Assembly: GCA_946055175.1 (NCBI GenBank)
Contig: CAMGET010000103.1
Span: 1 to 5,786 of the forward strand
Direction: 5' to 3'
Origin: an uncultured Roseburia sp.
Lineage (GTDB): Bacteria; Bacillota; Clostridia; Lachnospirales; Lachnospiraceae
DNA length: 5,786 bases
Both the position numbers and the translations under genes were made by a program. Positions 1 to 5,786 of the stretch are shown piece by piece; positions within the stretch are counted from its first letter, which is position 1; each line of letters opens with the position of its first letter. The notes under the pieces are model-generated. The model saw only the letters and a program-made list of their open reading frames with translations, was not told the DNA's origin and did no database searches.

Positions 1-366
1 TTCTGCCATTTGCTCTTTCGCAAGTTTATCCTTCCCTTTTAAATTCTGTAATGGAAACATGATGTTCTGTTTTACAGTCAAATGAGGATAAAGTGCATAG
101 TTTTGGAATACCATACCAACGCCCCTGTTTTCAGCAGGAAGGTTTGTCACATCATCTTCTCCAAAAAAGATTTTACCACTGGTTGGTTTTAATAACCCAC
201 ACAGTAAATTAAGCGCCGTACTTTTTCCGCAGCCGGAAGGTCCCAACAAACCTATCAGCTTTCCGTCCGGAATCTCAAAATTAAAATGATTTACTGCAAT
301 CACGTCCGCCTGTTTTTTGTTACGGTTTGGAAATTTTTTCGTTAAATTTTCTAAAATAACCTTCAT
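1..366 (-). CDS. ABC transporter ATP-binding protein, sugar (MalK/UgpC/MsmX) type, N-terminal part
   Basis: Only the first 122 codons are in the window; the gene runs off the left edge in frame, so the signature motif, Walker B and any C-terminal regulatory domain are not visible. The start is the ATG at 366-364, with a strong Shine-Dalgarno AAAAGGAAGA five bases upstream. Visible motifs are Walker A GPSGCGKST (residues 42-50) and a Q-loop with VFQNYALYPHLTV (residues 87-99, Q88). The Q-loop wording is typical of the ATPases that power carbohydrate (and sometimes polyamine or glycerol-phosphate) importers of the CUT1 group. The protein would sit on the cytoplasmic face of the membrane and bind permease subunits. 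No permease or solute-binding gene is seen, so it may be a shared ATPase like MsmX, or its partners lie beyond the left edge. It has its own promoter. Family assignment is firm; the substrate cannot be told from this fragment. Confidence 0.95.
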   Translation of the reverse strand, partial: MKVILENLTKKFPNRNKKQADVIAVNHFNFEIPDGKLIGLLGPSGCGKSTALNLLCGLLKPTSGKIFFGEDDVTNLPAENRGVGMVFQNYALYPHLTVKQNIMFPLQNLKGKDKLAKEQMAE

Positions 367-371
367 AATTT

Positions 372-443
372 CTTCCTTTTAACCCATTCATCCGTAGTTT
401 TCTCATAGTACGATATTATAGCACATCTTTTTTACTCCTCCAA
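372..443 (-). promoter_or_regulatory. Extended -10 promoter and leader of the ABC ATPase gene
   Basis: On the minus strand a perfect TATAAT lies at 420-415, preceded by TGC, giving the extended -10 pattern TGnTATAAT. Exactly 17 bases upstream is TTGGAG (443-438), a partial -35 (only TTG matches the consensus). Transcription would start near 408-405 and give a leader of about 40 nt ending in the AAAAGGAAGA ribosome binding site (380-372). The -35 hexamer is made of the last sense codons of spoIVB (Leu-Glu) and the spacer contains its stop codon. This looks like a vegetative (sigma-A-type) promoter, which would uncouple the transporter gene from forespore expression of spoIVB. No catabolite-response (cre) site was recognised. 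Confidence 0.65.
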
Positions 444-1658
444 CATATTTTCGATAAAAATCCCATACCCTCTTGTCGGGTCATTTACCAGTACATGGGT
501 CACTGCACCAATAATTTTCCCATCCTGCAGAATCGGGCTGCCGGACATTCCCTGCACAATTCCTCCGGTTTCCTCTAAAAGTTCCTTATCCGTTACTTTA
601 AGGAGAATGCCTTTATTCACTTCGTTTCCACTATAATTCAAACTTTCTATCTCAACCTGATATTCCTTTAGTTCACCGGAATAAGCAGATAAAATACTTG
701 CCTCTCCTATTTTAATATCCTGTTTATACCCAATCTTGCACAAAGTCCCCTTTTTCAATTTACTTAAATTTCCATCCAAAATTCCATAAATACCGATTTC
801 GGAGTTCTTTTCGATCGTTCCGATATAATTTTCTTTGCCATAATGAATGATTCCGGAAAGTTCCCCGGGGTTGCCGCTTTCTCCTCGTTTTACGCCAATA
901 ATGCTCGTTAAATAAAGACTCCCTTCCTCTAGTTTTAGCATCTCTCCTGTATCCCCGTCATTAATTGGATGTCCCAGTGCACCATAAGTCTGATCCTTCC
1001 GATAAAATGTAATCGTTCCGATTCCCGCCATGTCATCTCTTACCCAGATACCAAGCATATATTTATCCTCTTTCGTATGAACCGGATTTACTGCTACTTC
1101 TATAAATTCTTCATCGCGAAAAAGCCCGATTATTTCTGTTTTTCCACCATTTTCATCAACTGCCTCTGCCAGTTCTTCCTTTTCCATGACAGGCGTTCCA
1201 TTTACACTAACAATATAATCTCCTTTTTTAATCAGATTTTTTGCCGGACTTGTTTGCGTTCCATCCGTATTTTGAACTTCCCCCATACCAATCACAAGAA
1301 TTCCTTTTGTTTTTGCATAAATTCCAATTTGACTACCACCTGCGAATACTGCTTCCTCTTCAACAAGTGTCACTTCTATGTCTTTCACCGGAAAAATTCC
1401 AAACAGTTTACAGGTCACATAATAGGATGGCTCAGAATCCTTCCTCATCGACTTTGGATTCTGGTTTAGTAAAGCCTCCTTTGTATCCTCTTTCATTTCA
1501 ACCGTAACCGGAACTAAAAAATCATAAGAAAGCGTTTCTCCCACTTCTACATAAATACGATCCGGTATTGATTCATGAAAGGTCCTGACTGCAAATAACA
1601 TCACAAAACAAAATCCAATATTTGTTAAAAATTTGAAAAACTTCATACTTTTTTCCAT
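432..1658 (-). CDS. spoIVB: SpoIVB serine peptidase (S55 family), sporulation signalling protease
   Basis: 408 aa, close to the Bacillus subtilis protein (about 426 aa). SpoIVB is made in the forespore, crosses the inner forespore membrane and cleaves SpoIVFA, which releases SpoIVFB to process pro-sigma-K in the mother cell. Seen in the sequence: a short basic N-terminus and one membrane segment or uncleaved signal (about residues 8-25), a PDZ domain (about 117-190, with SPAKNLIKKGDYIVSVNG), then the S55 peptidase domain. The probable triad is intact: H230 in ALGHPINDGD, D357 in VTDKELL and S372 in GMSGSP, followed by the family-typical GAVTHVLVNDPTRGYG. D357 and S372 are 15 residues apart, as in the B. 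subtilis enzyme. The ATG at 1658 is chosen because AAAGG lies 10 bases upstream; Met5 is a possible alternative that would leave a cleaner signal segment (MKFFKFLTNIGF). It follows recN after a terminator, so it is probably transcribed separately. spo0A does not follow it. Confidence 0.97.
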   Translation of the reverse strand: MEKSMKFFKFLTNIGFCFVMLFAVRTFHESIPDRIYVEVGETLSYDFLVPVTVEMKEDTKEALLNQNPKSMRKDSEPSYYVTCKLFGIFPVKDIEVTLVEEEAVFAGGSQIGIYAKTKGILVIGMGEVQNTDGTQTSPAKNLIKKGDYIVSVNGTPVMEKEELAEAVDENGGKTEIIGLFRDEEFIEVAVNPVHTKEDKYMLGIWVRDDMAGIGTITFYRKDQTYGALGHPINDGDTGEMLKLEEGSLYLTSIIGVKRGESGNPGELSGIIHYGKENYIGTIEKNSEIGIYGILDGNLSKLKKGTLCKIGYKQDIKIGEASILSAYSGELKEYQVEIESLNYSGNEVNKGILLKVTDKELLEETGGIVQGMSGSPILQDGKIIGAVTHVLVNDPTRGYGIFIENMLEE

Positions 1659-1809
1659 CCTGTCACAACCTTTCTTTCGCTTTTACATTCCATATCATCC
1701 ATTATCGCAAGAAAAAAAGAGACAACATCGTCTATGTACCATGTTCTCTCTTTTATTATGGTTGTTTTTTCAGTTTTCACTCTATGAAGTTTTTGACAGA
1801 TACCAAATA
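1659..1809. other. 151-bp intergenic region between recN and spoIVB
   Basis: Holds the recN-side terminator (1712-1754) and, nearer spoIVB, the ribosome binding site AAAGG (1673-1669 on the minus strand). A spoIVB promoter is expected here but no forespore (sigma-F or sigma-G) promoter with both elements correctly spaced could be recognised. No open reading frame, RNA gene or repeat is seen. Confidence 0.6.
1712..1754 (-). terminator. Intrinsic terminator at the end of the dxs-tlyA-nadK-argR-recN operon
   Basis: Arms at 1715-1728 and 1741-1754 form a 14-bp stem with one C-C mismatch (1723 against 1746) and a 12-nt loop (1729-1740). Read on the minus strand, the descending arm ends GTCTC and runs into seven consecutive T (1718-1712), then CTTG, the usual stem plus U-tract arrangement. 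It begins 56 bases after the recN stop codon. On the plus strand the stem is followed only by ATTATGG, so it is not a good terminator in that direction. Confidence 0.85.
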
Positions 1810-3489
1810 TTAAGAAGTCTTTCTTTTTTTCGCAAGCTCTTTCATTTCTCTTGCGCTCTCTTTTACCTTATCTGTAATCTCAACACCGCCAAGCATACGT
1901 GAAAGCTCATTTATACTTTCTTCCTCATTAAGCAGGCGAATTTTTGATAACGTTGTTTGATTTTCAACAGATTTTTCAATTAAGTAATGTGCATCCGCCA
2001 TAGCCGCTATCTGTGGCAGATGTGTAATACAGATAATCTGATGGTTCCTGCCAAGTACATTCATTTTTTCTGACACCATCTGTGCTGTTCTGCCACTGAT
2101 TCCACTGTCGATTTCATCAAAGATTAAGGTTTCTATGTCATCATTATCTGCCAGAACGGTCTTAATTGCCAGCATGATTCGGGAAAGTTCACCACCGGAA
2201 GCTACTTTTCCCAATGGTTTTACCGGTTCTCCCGGATTTGTGGAAATTAAAAATTCCGGATCATCAATTCCGTTTGCCGTATAATCGGAGAGTTCATCAA
2301 ACTGCATCCCAAATCTTACATCTAAAAAATTGAGATCCTTTAGTGCATTGGTCACTTCAAACACTAATGTTTTTGCATAATCCTTACGAATTTCGGACAC
2401 CTGCATGCAAAGACGTCCTACCACTTTCTCCGCTTCATTTACTTTTTTCCTCAAATCAGCCAAATAACAGTCGTAATCCTGCAGTTTCTCCAGACGGGCT
2501 TCTTTTTCGCTTAAAGCGGTTAAAATTTCAGGAATGGTCCTTCCATATTTTGACTTCAGAAGGTTGATTTCATCCAATCGCTTCTCCAGTTCGAAAAACG
2601 TCTCATCATCAAACTCTGTTTCATCAATATAATCTGCAATTTCCCGATTAAAATCGTTCAGCAAATTATCAATTTCCAATATTTGCGCTTCCAATTCTCT
2701 GACCTTATCATCAAAAGCGGATGCCTGGGACAATTCTTTTAGTGCTCTGCTGGTGAAATCAGAAGCATTTTCGCTGCCATTTCCGGAATACTGATATGCC
2801 ATATTTAGTGCTTCCATTATCTTTTTCCCGTTACTATAGCGTTTGTACTCCTCTTCTACCGTCACATCTTCATTTTCCTGTAAATTTGCCTCAGAGATTT
2901 CTTTGATTTCATACTCCAGAAATGAAACTTCTCTTAATCGATCCTCTTCATTTACATCTGCATTTTTTAGCTCTGCAAGCAGCTTCCTGTATTCTGCATA
3001 AGCCTCTGTTAATGCTTCCTTTTTATTAGACAAAGCTTCTTTGGCAAATGCATCCAATATCTCCAGATGCTTCTTTTTATGTAACAGAGACTGGTGTTCA
3101 TGCTGTCCGTGTATATCGATTAAAAGAGCAGCCACGTCACGCATTTTTGATGCAGGAACACTTTCACCGTTTATCTTTGCAACGCCTCTTCCGTTTGCAA
3201 TTCTGCGGCTCAAAATTACACAATCATCTTCCAAAAAAACATCCAGTTCTTCCAACGCTTTCTTCTGTGCCTCGTTTTCTACGGAAAACACTAATTCCAC
3301 TAACGCATTTTCTTCGTTTTCACGAAGCATCTCCTTTTGTACCTTTTCCCCCAATGCAAGATTGATGGAACCGATAATGATAGATTTACCTGCACCGGTC
3401 TCACCGGAAAGAATATTTAATCCCGGTTTAAAATCCACCTCTGCCTCTTCAATTAACGCCAAATTTTTCACATGCAGATTCTGTAACAT
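1810..3489 (-). CDS. recN: DNA repair protein RecN (SMC-like ATPase)
   Basis: 559 aa, within the usual RecN range (553-576). RecN is a cytoplasmic SMC-like ATPase that gathers at double-strand breaks and promotes RecA-dependent recombinational repair. Order of parts: N-terminal ATPase half with Walker A GETGAGKS (29-36) and the RecN-typical HGQHEHQ (127-133); a long charged region with two coiled-coil stretches (about 150-215 and 260-375) forming a short antiparallel arm; then the C-terminal half with signature motif VASGGELSR (429-437), Walker B TLIFDEIDSG (454-463, D458/E459) and the switch His in CITHLPQIAA (H490). The ATG at 3489 is chosen because AAGGAG lies five bases upstream and the protein then starts MLQNLHVKNLALIEE, as family members do. 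An in-frame TTG at 3525 would add 12 unlikely residues and lacks a ribosome site. It starts 38 bases after argR and is followed by a terminator. No SOS (LexA) box was recognised, in line with an internal operon position. Confidence 0.98.
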   Translation of the reverse strand: MLQNLHVKNLALIEEAEVDFKPGLNILSGETGAGKSIIIGSINLALGEKVQKEMLRENEENALVELVFSVENEAQKKALEELDVFLEDDCVILSRRIANGRGVAKINGESVPASKMRDVAALLIDIHGQHEHQSLLHKKKHLEILDAFAKEALSNKKEALTEAYAEYRKLLAELKNADVNEEDRLREVSFLEYEIKEISEANLQENEDVTVEEEYKRYSNGKKIMEALNMAYQYSGNGSENASDFTSRALKELSQASAFDDKVRELEAQILEIDNLLNDFNREIADYIDETEFDDETFFELEKRLDEINLLKSKYGRTIPEILTALSEKEARLEKLQDYDCYLADLRKKVNEAEKVVGRLCMQVSEIRKDYAKTLVFEVTNALKDLNFLDVRFGMQFDELSDYTANGIDDPEFLISTNPGEPVKPLGKVASGGELSRIMLAIKTVLADNDDIETLIFDEIDSGISGRTAQMVSEKMNVLGRNHQIICITHLPQIAAMADAHYLIEKSVENQTTLSKIRLLNEEESINELSRMLGGVEITDKVKESAREMKELAKKRKTS

Positions 3490-3494
3490 ATAAT

Positions 3495-3500
3495 CTCCTT
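3495..3500 (-). promoter_or_regulatory. Ribosome binding site that fixes the recN start
   Basis: AAGGAG on the minus strand, five bases before the ATG at 3489. It lies inside the 12-codon extension that would result from the upstream TTG at 3525, so it argues for the shorter protein. Confidence 0.85.
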
Positions 3501-3527
3501 CTACTCTCCCTAAAAGCAGATTCAAAC

Positions 3528-3977
3528 TTATTCAACAAATTTACGTAATTTATCAATCACGGCGATTGCATCCTCTGTACTTCTGGCTGCACACATAATC
3601 GTGTCATCGCCCGCAATGCTTCCCACAATTTCATGAATCTGTAGTGCATCGAGTGCTGCTGCAACCGCCATTGCCATTCCTGATACTGTCTTAATCACTA
3701 AGATATTCTGTGCAATATCCATGGAAATAAAACCATCCCGGAAAATACGTTCATATTTTTGTGACATATCTTCATTTGTTTCCAGCAATGCCACATATTT
3801 CTGTCTGCCATGTCCGAGAGCAACTTTCGTCAGTTTCAGTTCTCTGATATCACGGGATACGGTAGCCTGAGTTACCTGAAACCCTTCCTGCTCCAGATAA
3901 GCAGACAGCTCGTCCTGTGTCTCTTTATCATATTTTTTTATCAATTCCAGTATTTTGGTCTGACGTCGTATTTTCAT
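3528..3977 (-). CDS. argR: Arginine repressor ArgR/AhrC
   Basis: 149 aa, the normal family length. ArgR is a hexameric arginine-sensing regulator that represses arginine biosynthesis genes and, in Bacillus, activates arginine catabolism by binding ARG boxes. The N-terminal winged helix-turn-helix (about 1-70) carries TQATVSRDIRELKL (36-49), the conserved recognition-helix region. The C-terminal domain (about 80-149) forms the trimer and arginine pocket and carries GSIAGDDTIM (119-128), whose Asp pair contacts arginine. The ATG at 3977 is preceded by AAAGGGG (3992-3986); an ATG four bases further upstream is out of frame. It sits between nadK (34-base gap) and recN (38-base gap), the usual place for the ahrC-type regulator in spore-forming Firmicutes. 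A 13-bp inverted repeat lies immediately upstream and might serve autoregulation, but this is not shown. Confidence 0.97.
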   Translation of the reverse strand: MKIRRQTKILELIKKYDKETQDELSAYLEQEGFQVTQATVSRDIRELKLTKVALGHGRQKYVALLETNEDMSQKYERIFRDGFISMDIAQNILVIKTVSGMAMAVAAALDALQIHEIVGSIAGDDTIMCAARSTEDAIAVIDKLRKFVE

Positions 3978-3993
3978 CCATCCTGCCCCTTTT

Positions 3994-4006
3994 ATATTTG
4001 AAATAT
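3994..4006. repeat. 13-bp perfect inverted repeat upstream of argR
   Basis: ATATTT-G-AAATAT, six-base arms around one central base, located 17 bases upstream of the argR start and 5 bases after the nadK stop. It is A/T-rich and about the size of an operator, but it does not match the ARG box consensus (TGAATwwwwATTCA) well, so a role as an ArgR operator is only a guess. Such a palindrome may also arise by chance in A/T-rich spacer DNA. Confidence 0.3.
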
Positions 4007-4011
4007 CCTAC

Positions 4012-4872
4012 TTAAGAGTATGCCTGCATTTTCTTTCTAAGAATTTCCAAAAAGCTCTCTTCACTCAGCTTGCATATCTTTGTCGTAGCTTCTGCACGTT
4101 TAATAACGAATTTATCGCCCACCTCCAAAGTTGCAATTCCATCTCCATCAAAGCTGACCAATGCCATATCATCCTTCTGCGGTCTGCGACTGCCAAGTTC
4201 AATCATTACCTCATCATCCGCATTGATAACGATGCTTCTCGCATTTAAGTTATGCGCATTAATCGGTGTCAAAAGCAGCATCCTCGCTTTTGGATCAACG
4301 ATAGGTCCTCCTGCAGACAGGCTGTAACCGGTGGAACCGGTAGGTGTAGAAACAATAATCCCGTCTCCATGAAAGGTATGTAAATACTTTCCGTTCACAT
4401 AGACAACTAAACTTAAAATAGAAAGTGTTCCCGCTCTGTGAATCGAAACTTCATTTAATGCAATCTGCTCTGTCGTATTTTCTCCATGCATCACACCATA
4501 TCCGGTCAAAAGCATACGCTCCTCTATCACATAAGCATCCTGCATCAGCCGCTTCACAGCCTCTAAAACTCCTTTTGCCTCCAGCTCGCACAGATATCCA
4601 ACCGTTCCCAGATTCACACCGATTAACGGCAACCTGCATTGCACTAGTTTTGCAGCTGCCCGGATTAGCGTTCCGTCCCCGCCCAGAACCAAAATACACT
4701 CTGTTTCTTTCGGGACATCAGAAACAGCCGGGGCTGCTTCCATTTCTTTTTTCCCCTCTGTCACAAAATGCGTACAGGTCCCGCCATTATCTTCTATATA
4801 TGTCTTTATTTTTTTTGTCAGCTCCAGTTCCTTATCCTTCTGCTGATTTACAATAATCAAAAAATGTTTCAT
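4012..4872 (-). CDS. nadK: NAD kinase (ATP-NAD kinase)
   Basis: 286 aa, typical length. It phosphorylates NAD to NADP in the cytoplasm using ATP or polyphosphate and so sets the NADP(H) pool. Family motifs present: LGGDGTLIRAA (63-73, catalytic Asp D66), VNLGTVGYL (86-94), the NE pair (140-141), the glycine-rich GDGIIVSTPTGSTGYSLSAG (169-188) that forms the nucleotide pocket, and TPINAHNLNAR (202-212). The ATG at 4872 gives the usual start MKHFLIIVNQQKD. It lies one base after the tlyA stop codon (TAAAATG) and has no Shine-Dalgarno at a useful distance, so translation probably depends on ribosomes finishing tlyA. Placement of nadK between tlyA and argR is common in Clostridia. An overlapping reading frame at 4451-4699 is a shadow of this gene. 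Confidence 0.98.
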   Translation of the reverse strand: MKHFLIIVNQQKDKELELTKKIKTYIEDNGGTCTHFVTEGKKEMEAAPAVSDVPKETECILVLGGDGTLIRAAAKLVQCRLPLIGVNLGTVGYLCELEAKGVLEAVKRLMQDAYVIEERMLLTGYGVMHGENTTEQIALNEVSIHRAGTLSILSLVVYVNGKYLHTFHGDGIIVSTPTGSTGYSLSAGGPIVDPKARMLLLTPINAHNLNARSIVINADDEVMIELGSRRPQKDDMALVSFDGDGIATLEVGDKFVIKRAEATTKICKLSEESFLEILRKKMQAYS

Positions 4873-4873
4873 T

Positions 4874-5677
4874 TTATTTATCTAAATCCCCATGTGCAGC
4901 CTCTACTACTGCATGAATGTCTACCGACTTTTCTATTTTACCTTCTTCACATTTGCGAAGATAGACCAGATATTCGATATTTCCCTCAGGTCCCTTAATT
5001 GGCGAATATTCCAGATTTATAACCTCAAAACCAGTCTCCAACGCAAACTCAATGACTTTTTCTATTACTTCTTCATGTACGGATTTTTCCCGCACAACCC
5101 CTTTTTTACCAACCTTTTCTCTGCCGGCTTCAAATTGTGGCTTAATCAGACAGACCATCTCTCCATTATCCGCTAATAAAGCTCTCGCCGGTCCCAATAC
5201 CTTTGTCAGGGATATAAAGGAAACATCTACCGATGCAAAATCCAGTATATCATCAATCTGTTCGGGTGTCACATAACGGATATTGGTCTTTTCCATACAG
5301 ACAACGCGTTCATCCTGTCTTAATTTCCACGCGAACTGGCCATATCCGACATCTACGGCATACACCTTCTTTGCCCCGTTCTGAAGCATACAATCTGTGA
5401 AACCGCCTGTCGATGCCCCAATATCCATACATACTTTTTCATCTAAGGATATTCCAAAATGTGTCATGGCCTTTTCAAGTTTCAACCCACCACGGCTCAC
5501 ATATTTTAAGGTGTTTCCTTTGATCTCAATTTCCACGGTTTCGTCAAACATTGTCCCGGCTTTGTCTTCTCTGTTATTTGCCACAAAAACATTGCCTTCC
5601 ATTATCATGGCTTTTGCTTTTTCTCTGGACGGAGCCAATCCCCTTTGCACTAAAAGTACATCCAATCTTTCTTTCAT
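4874..5677 (-). CDS. tlyA: TlyA family rRNA 2'-O-methyltransferase (S4 domain + FtsJ-like domain)
   Basis: 267 aa. TlyA enzymes transfer a methyl group from S-adenosylmethionine to the 2'-OH of cytidines in rRNA (16S C1409 and 23S C1920 in Mycobacterium tuberculosis); the old label hemolysin is historical. An N-terminal S4 RNA-binding domain (about 1-60, MKERLDVLLVQRGLAPSREK) is followed by a Rossmann methyltransferase fold with SAM-binding motif DIGASTGGFTDCML (85-98). Candidate catalytic K-D-K-E residues are K66 (SRGGLKLEKA), D151 (VDVSFISL), K179 (LIKPQFE) and E235 (GNIEYLVYL), each three residues before the tetrad I recall for the mycobacterial enzyme. The ATG at 5677 is preceded by AAAGGA at 5692-5687, located in the last dxs codons. 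It starts five bases after the dxs stop and ends one base before nadK, so it is co-transcribed and probably coupled to both. In Bacillus the same gene is yqxC. Confidence 0.96.
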   Translation of the reverse strand: MKERLDVLLVQRGLAPSREKAKAMIMEGNVFVANNREDKAGTMFDETVEIEIKGNTLKYVSRGGLKLEKAMTHFGISLDEKVCMDIGASTGGFTDCMLQNGAKKVYAVDVGYGQFAWKLRQDERVVCMEKTNIRYVTPEQIDDILDFASVDVSFISLTKVLGPARALLADNGEMVCLIKPQFEAGREKVGKKGVVREKSVHEEVIEKVIEFALETGFEVINLEYSPIKGPEGNIEYLVYLRKCEEGKIEKSVDIHAVVEAAHGDLDK

Positions 5678-5682
5678 AAGAG

Positions 5683-5786
5683 TTATTCCTTTAAAAGTTT
5701 TTCATAATCCAGTACCGTGTGTCGGGTAATCGTTTCTGCATGAATAACGACTTCTTTTCTTAAAATATCGACATTTCCTTGTTCCA
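5683..5786 (-). CDS. dxs: Probable 1-deoxy-D-xylulose-5-phosphate synthase, C-terminal end
   Basis: Only the last 33 codons and the TAA (5685-5683) are in the window; the gene enters from the right edge. The tail reads EQGNVDILRKEVVIHAETIT followed by a charged end, DYEKLLKE. The start of this stretch resembles the conserved (V/I)EHGxV..L segment near the end of Dxs. Dxs condenses pyruvate and glyceraldehyde 3-phosphate to DXP, the first step of the MEP isoprenoid pathway and a precursor for thiamine and pyridoxal. The main support is context: dxs lies directly upstream of tlyA in very many Firmicutes. No thiamine-diphosphate motif is visible in so short a piece, so the call depends on synteny and a weak sequence likeness. 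The stop is five bases before tlyA, whose ribosome binding site overlaps the end of this gene. Confidence 0.75.
   Translation of the reverse strand, partial: EQGNVDILRKEVVIHAETITRHTVLDYEKLLKE

Noticed and set aside
367..414. Short complementary stretch CGTA...TACG in the leader of the ABC ATPase gene as a regulatory hairpin
   Set aside because: Only four contiguous pairs; not strong enough to claim an attenuator or riboswitch.
969..1507. Plus-strand open frames opposite spoIVB
   Set aside because: They are antisense shadows: Phe/Cys/Ser-rich, no recognisable domain, no ribosome site, and the minus strand encodes an intact known protein.
1682..1710. TTGCGA - 17 bp - TGTAAA on the minus strand as a vegetative promoter for spoIVB
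   Set aside because: Each hexamer matches only 4 of 6 consensus bases and a vegetative promoter is not expected for this sporulation gene; too weak to list.
1754..1760. CATAATA on the minus strand as a sigma-G -10 for spoIVB
   Set aside because: No -35-like element at 17-18 bases upstream, it overlaps a terminator arm, and the resulting leader would contain the terminator itself.
3041..3493. Plus-strand open frame of 150 codons opposite the recN start
   Set aside because: Low-complexity Ser/Phe-rich translation arising from the complement of the RecN ATPase region; no start signals.
3490..3525. Twelve-residue N-terminal extension of RecN from a TTG start
   Set aside because: The extension contains the ribosome binding site of the downstream ATG, has no ribosome site of its own and is not typical of RecN proteins.
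4425..4856. Plus-strand open frame opposite nadK, and a minus-strand frame at 4451-4699
   Set aside because: Both overlap the well-conserved nadK coding sequence in other frames and show no family features.
1..5786. Mobile element, CRISPR array, tRNA/rRNA, toxin-antitoxin or other novel system
   Set aside because: No direct repeats, terminal inverted repeats, cloverleaf-like sequence or unexplained gene was seen; all coding regions belong to known families in an essentially standard order.

Overview
The window looks like chromosome from a low-GC, endospore-forming member of the Firmicutes (Clostridia), possibly a Lachnospiraceae-like gut anaerobe. This rests on the A/T-rich third codon positions, purine-rich Shine-Dalgarno sites, a complete spoIVB sporulation protease gene, and the gene order dxs-tlyA-nadK-argR-recN-spoIVB, which is the classical order around this locus in spore-forming Firmicutes. 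The genus assignment is inference; no RNA gene or species marker is present.

All seven genes are on the minus strand, so transcription runs from high to low coordinates. From 5786 down: the last 33 codons of a probable dxs (5683-5786), tlyA (4874-5677), nadK (4012-4872), argR (3528-3977) and recN (1810-3489). Gaps are 5, 1, 34 and 38 nt, so this is very likely one operon, and it ends at an intrinsic terminator at 1712-1754. Next come spoIVB (432-1658) and then the first 122 codons of a sugar-type ABC transporter ATPase (1-366). The ATPase gene has its own extended -10 promoter, whose -35 lies inside the last spoIVB codons. The only gap over 100 bases is the 151 bp between recN and spoIVB.

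Functionally the operon mixes housekeeping tasks: isoprenoid precursor synthesis (Dxs), rRNA 2'-O-methylation (TlyA), NADP supply (NadK), arginine-responsive repression (ArgR) and double-strand-break repair (RecN). SpoIVB is the forespore signalling protease that triggers pro-sigma-K processing. In most spore formers spo0A follows spoIVB directly. Here a transporter ATPase takes that position, and this is the main departure from the expected layout.

I looked for a novel system (mobile element, CRISPR, toxin-antitoxin, riboswitch, unexplained repeats) on both strands and found none. Every gene belongs to a known family with its key residues intact. The points worth checking are the broken spoIVB-spo0A neighbourhood, a 13-bp perfect inverted repeat just upstream of argR, the SD-less start of nadK, and the overlapping ATPase promoter.
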